From Triplophysa rosa (lineage: Eukaryota; Chordata; Actinopteri; Cypriniformes; Nemacheilidae): DNA of 64,000 nucleotides. Location: the NCBI RefSeq assembly GCF_024868665.1, contig NC_079899.1, positions 24,890,072-24,954,071 on the forward strand. The letters are read 5' to 3'. Under the pieces are notes generated by a model, which was not told the origin of the DNA, did no database searches, and saw only the letters and a list, made by a program, of their open reading frames with translations. The translations under genes and the position numbers were made by a program. Positions 62,223-64,000 of this stretch are shown in pieces (positions within the stretch are counted from its first letter, which is position 1; the number at the start of each line of letters is the position of its first letter).

Positions 62223-63632
62223 ATGGAAGTGCCCTGGAACTTTAGATTCGGGATAGTTATTCTGGGAGACTCGGCAGTGGGTAAATCGTCTCTTCTGCAT
62301 CGCTTTACTGAAGGAACGTTCGATGATTCCCGACAGTCTCCGCTCGGCATTGATTTCAAGGTTTATAATATACACTATGACCCTGATGTTGTCATCAAGC
62401 TGCTGTTGTGGGATACTGCAGGTCAGGAGAGATTTAGGTGAGTTTTCATAAAGCAAAGCCAACAAATGTTGTACTGGGATGTGTGATCTTAATTATGCAA
62501 CTCAGAAGTGCAGATTTTAAATGAATAGACTGCTGCCTAAGCCTAAAAATCACCGGGGCTAGTTGTCACAAGGTTTTTATCTTGTTCGTCTGGAGAATAA
62601 ATAAAAGTAGTTTGAATGTTTGTATCTTCATATTTAATTTGTGGATTTCAATGTTGTAAATACACTTCTTATTAGTTTATTTTGGATAAAACAATAGATT
62701 GAACATTTTTGTACCATATATTTTCCTTCACATTTTTCTGTTTCATGAACTGTAAAAAAATATTTGTTGTTTTATGTTGGTTCAACTTAAAAAATAAGTA
62801 AAAAAACCCTGGTTGCCTTAAAATTTTAAGTTAATTCTGAATTAACTTAAAATTTTAAGGCAACCAGGTTATTATTTTAACAAAAAAAAATTTACAGTGT
62901 GAATTATTCATGAGCTATTAAATATTTCTAAATACAATTTTGTTGTGAAAAACGTTTAATTTCATTACTCTTTTACATCAGGTGGTATTTCAAACAAAAG
63001 CATCTTCCAAACTTTGTGTCTGTACCACTGTGACAACTTACCCCATAGGGTGGGAGGTGACCATGTGATTTTTTTCACTTGAGTAAAAGGTGTGACAACT
63101 AGCCCCTGTCCTCTTTAGAGTTGCCATTGTCTCGTTCAAACAAAACTAAGCAAGCAAATAAGTGTGAAACATTCAAAAACATGACTTTGACCATTTCTTC
63201 GGCTGCAGGTCCATCTGTAAGTCTTACATGAGGAACTCTGTGGGTTGCATTCTGATGTTTGACGTCTCACAGCGACAGACGTTCGATCGCATAGGCAGTT
63301 GGCACCGGGAGGTCCTGGACTACGTGAAACCAAACCCCATGTTCTTTTTGCTGGTGGGTCATAAAAGTGACCTGGCCGTAGGACGTCAGGTCAGGAAGAG
63401 CGAAGGAGAGGCTCTGGCTAAAAAACTCAACATGATCGCATATCTCGAAGTGTCTACGAAAGAAAATCTTAATGTAAGTGAAGCGTTCGAGACCCTGACC
63501 AGAGGCATATATAACCTTTTCCAGAAAGGCAAAATAACCCCCCGAGACGACTGGCATGGGTTAACCGTCGGGGCAACCGTTGATAAAGAGCCACAAGTGG
63601 CCAAAAAGTCCAACTGCTGCAACTTTGGATGA
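62223..63632 (+). CDS. rab42: Rab42/Rab39-like small GTPase with atypical switch I
   Basis: Small GTPase of the RAB39/RAB42 branch, expected to act in vesicle traffic through prenyl-anchored membrane association. Two coding exons: 62223-62437 and 63209-63632, giving 212 residues. G1 is GDSAVGKSS (residues ~15-23), G3 is WDTAGQERFR at the exon junction, G4 is GHKSD (the GHKxD variant typical of RAB39/42) and G5 is EVSTKEN. The C-terminus KKSNCCNFG is a CC-plus-three prenylation motif. The intron position within QERFR is typical of this branch. Switch I reads RQSPLGIDFK where relatives have PTVGVDF, so the normally invariant Thr is Pro. HREVLDYVKPNPMFFLLVGHKSDL resembles RAB42, but fish paralogue naming is uncertain. 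The frame is otherwise intact. Confidence 0.85.
62749..62899. repeat. Palindromic element with actgtaaaaaa ends in the rab gene intron
   Basis: Ends actgtaaaaaa and tttacagtgt are inverted. Internal ctggttgccttaaaatttta and its reverse complement form a strong hairpin around ttctgaatt. MITE-like, non-coding. Confidence 0.75.
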
Positions 63633-64000
63633 GAACTTCTGTCCAAACTTTCAACCAAGCCTTCATGGATAAAGACACGTTTTATACCACAGTACATTTA
63701 ATATACTGTACTGAATAAGTATTGAACAGCATGCCTTCCATCAAATGTGAAGTCTTAAAGGCACAGCCAGCTAAAGGCTGTCGTGAACAGAGGCAATAGC
63801 AATTCCATATAGTTCCAGCTCAGAGACACTAAACTAAATGTGAGAATATTTTTAGGTTTTTGCTTTGACAAAACAAAATCCTTCGCTGACACAATTTATC
63901 CTATCACTTGCACATGAACATAAATTATTTGGGATCTTTTTTTGCGCTGTTGGGAAAACTCCTTTTTGGCATGCACCTTTATGTGTAGATGTCCATTTGT
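63633..64000 (+). other. rab42: Probable 3' UTR of the rab gene
   Basis: AT-rich sequence after the stop codon at 63630-63632, running to the window edge. No clear poly(A) signal and no other gene is seen. Confidence 0.45.

Overview
The window is animal nuclear DNA and reads as a teleost fish chromosome, most likely cyprinid. The evidence is split genes with short exons and GT-AG introns, 191-residue VSNL1 and other vertebrate orthologues, and many short inverted-repeat DNA transposons and tRNA-derived SINEs of types common in cyprinid genomes. I cannot name the species. All exon models were assembled by eye from reading frame and splice signals, so boundaries can be off by a base or a few.

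Layout, left to right. (1) 138-3176, minus: afg1l, a mitochondrial AAA+ ATPase whose 3' end lies beyond the left edge. (2) 9530-13080, plus: vsnl1, a neuronal calcium sensor with a long 3' UTR. (3) 13455-23520, minus: smc6, a subunit of the SMC5/6 complex, converging on vsnl1. (4) About 24000-31400, plus: tdrd6, a multi-Tudor germ-granule protein, divergent from smc6. (5) 31590-35255: a dense cluster of nested transposons. (6) 35779-36780, plus: ankrd66. (7) 37131-44021, minus: an adhesion GPCR of subfamily F with SEA, Ig-like, hormone-receptor-like, GAIN and 7TM regions. (8) 44400-48300: repeats. (9) 49224-54381, minus: slc5a6, a sodium-dependent multivitamin transporter. (10) About 57850-60764, plus: fam167a-like. 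(11) 62223-63632, plus: a rab42/rab39-like small GTPase.

These are unrelated housekeeping, neuronal, germline and signalling genes rather than an operon or pathway. As recalled from human maps, neighbours combine 2p24-p23 genes (VSNL1, SMC6, SLC5A6) with 6p12 genes (TDRD6, ANKRD66, ADGRF) and a 6q gene (AFG1L).

The points most worth checking are coding lesions in otherwise well-conserved genes: an in-frame TAG in tdrd6, and in smc6 a TGA formed across an exon junction plus a conserved short exon that is out of frame. They could be assembly errors, polymorphisms, or decay of one duplicate copy in a polyploid cyprinid. The rab gene has Pro in place of the normally invariant switch-I Thr. The repeats include a 161-bp near-perfect palindrome inserted in a mobile element that itself sits in an older repeat, with a paralogous empty site in the same window. 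I did not find a new multi-gene system.
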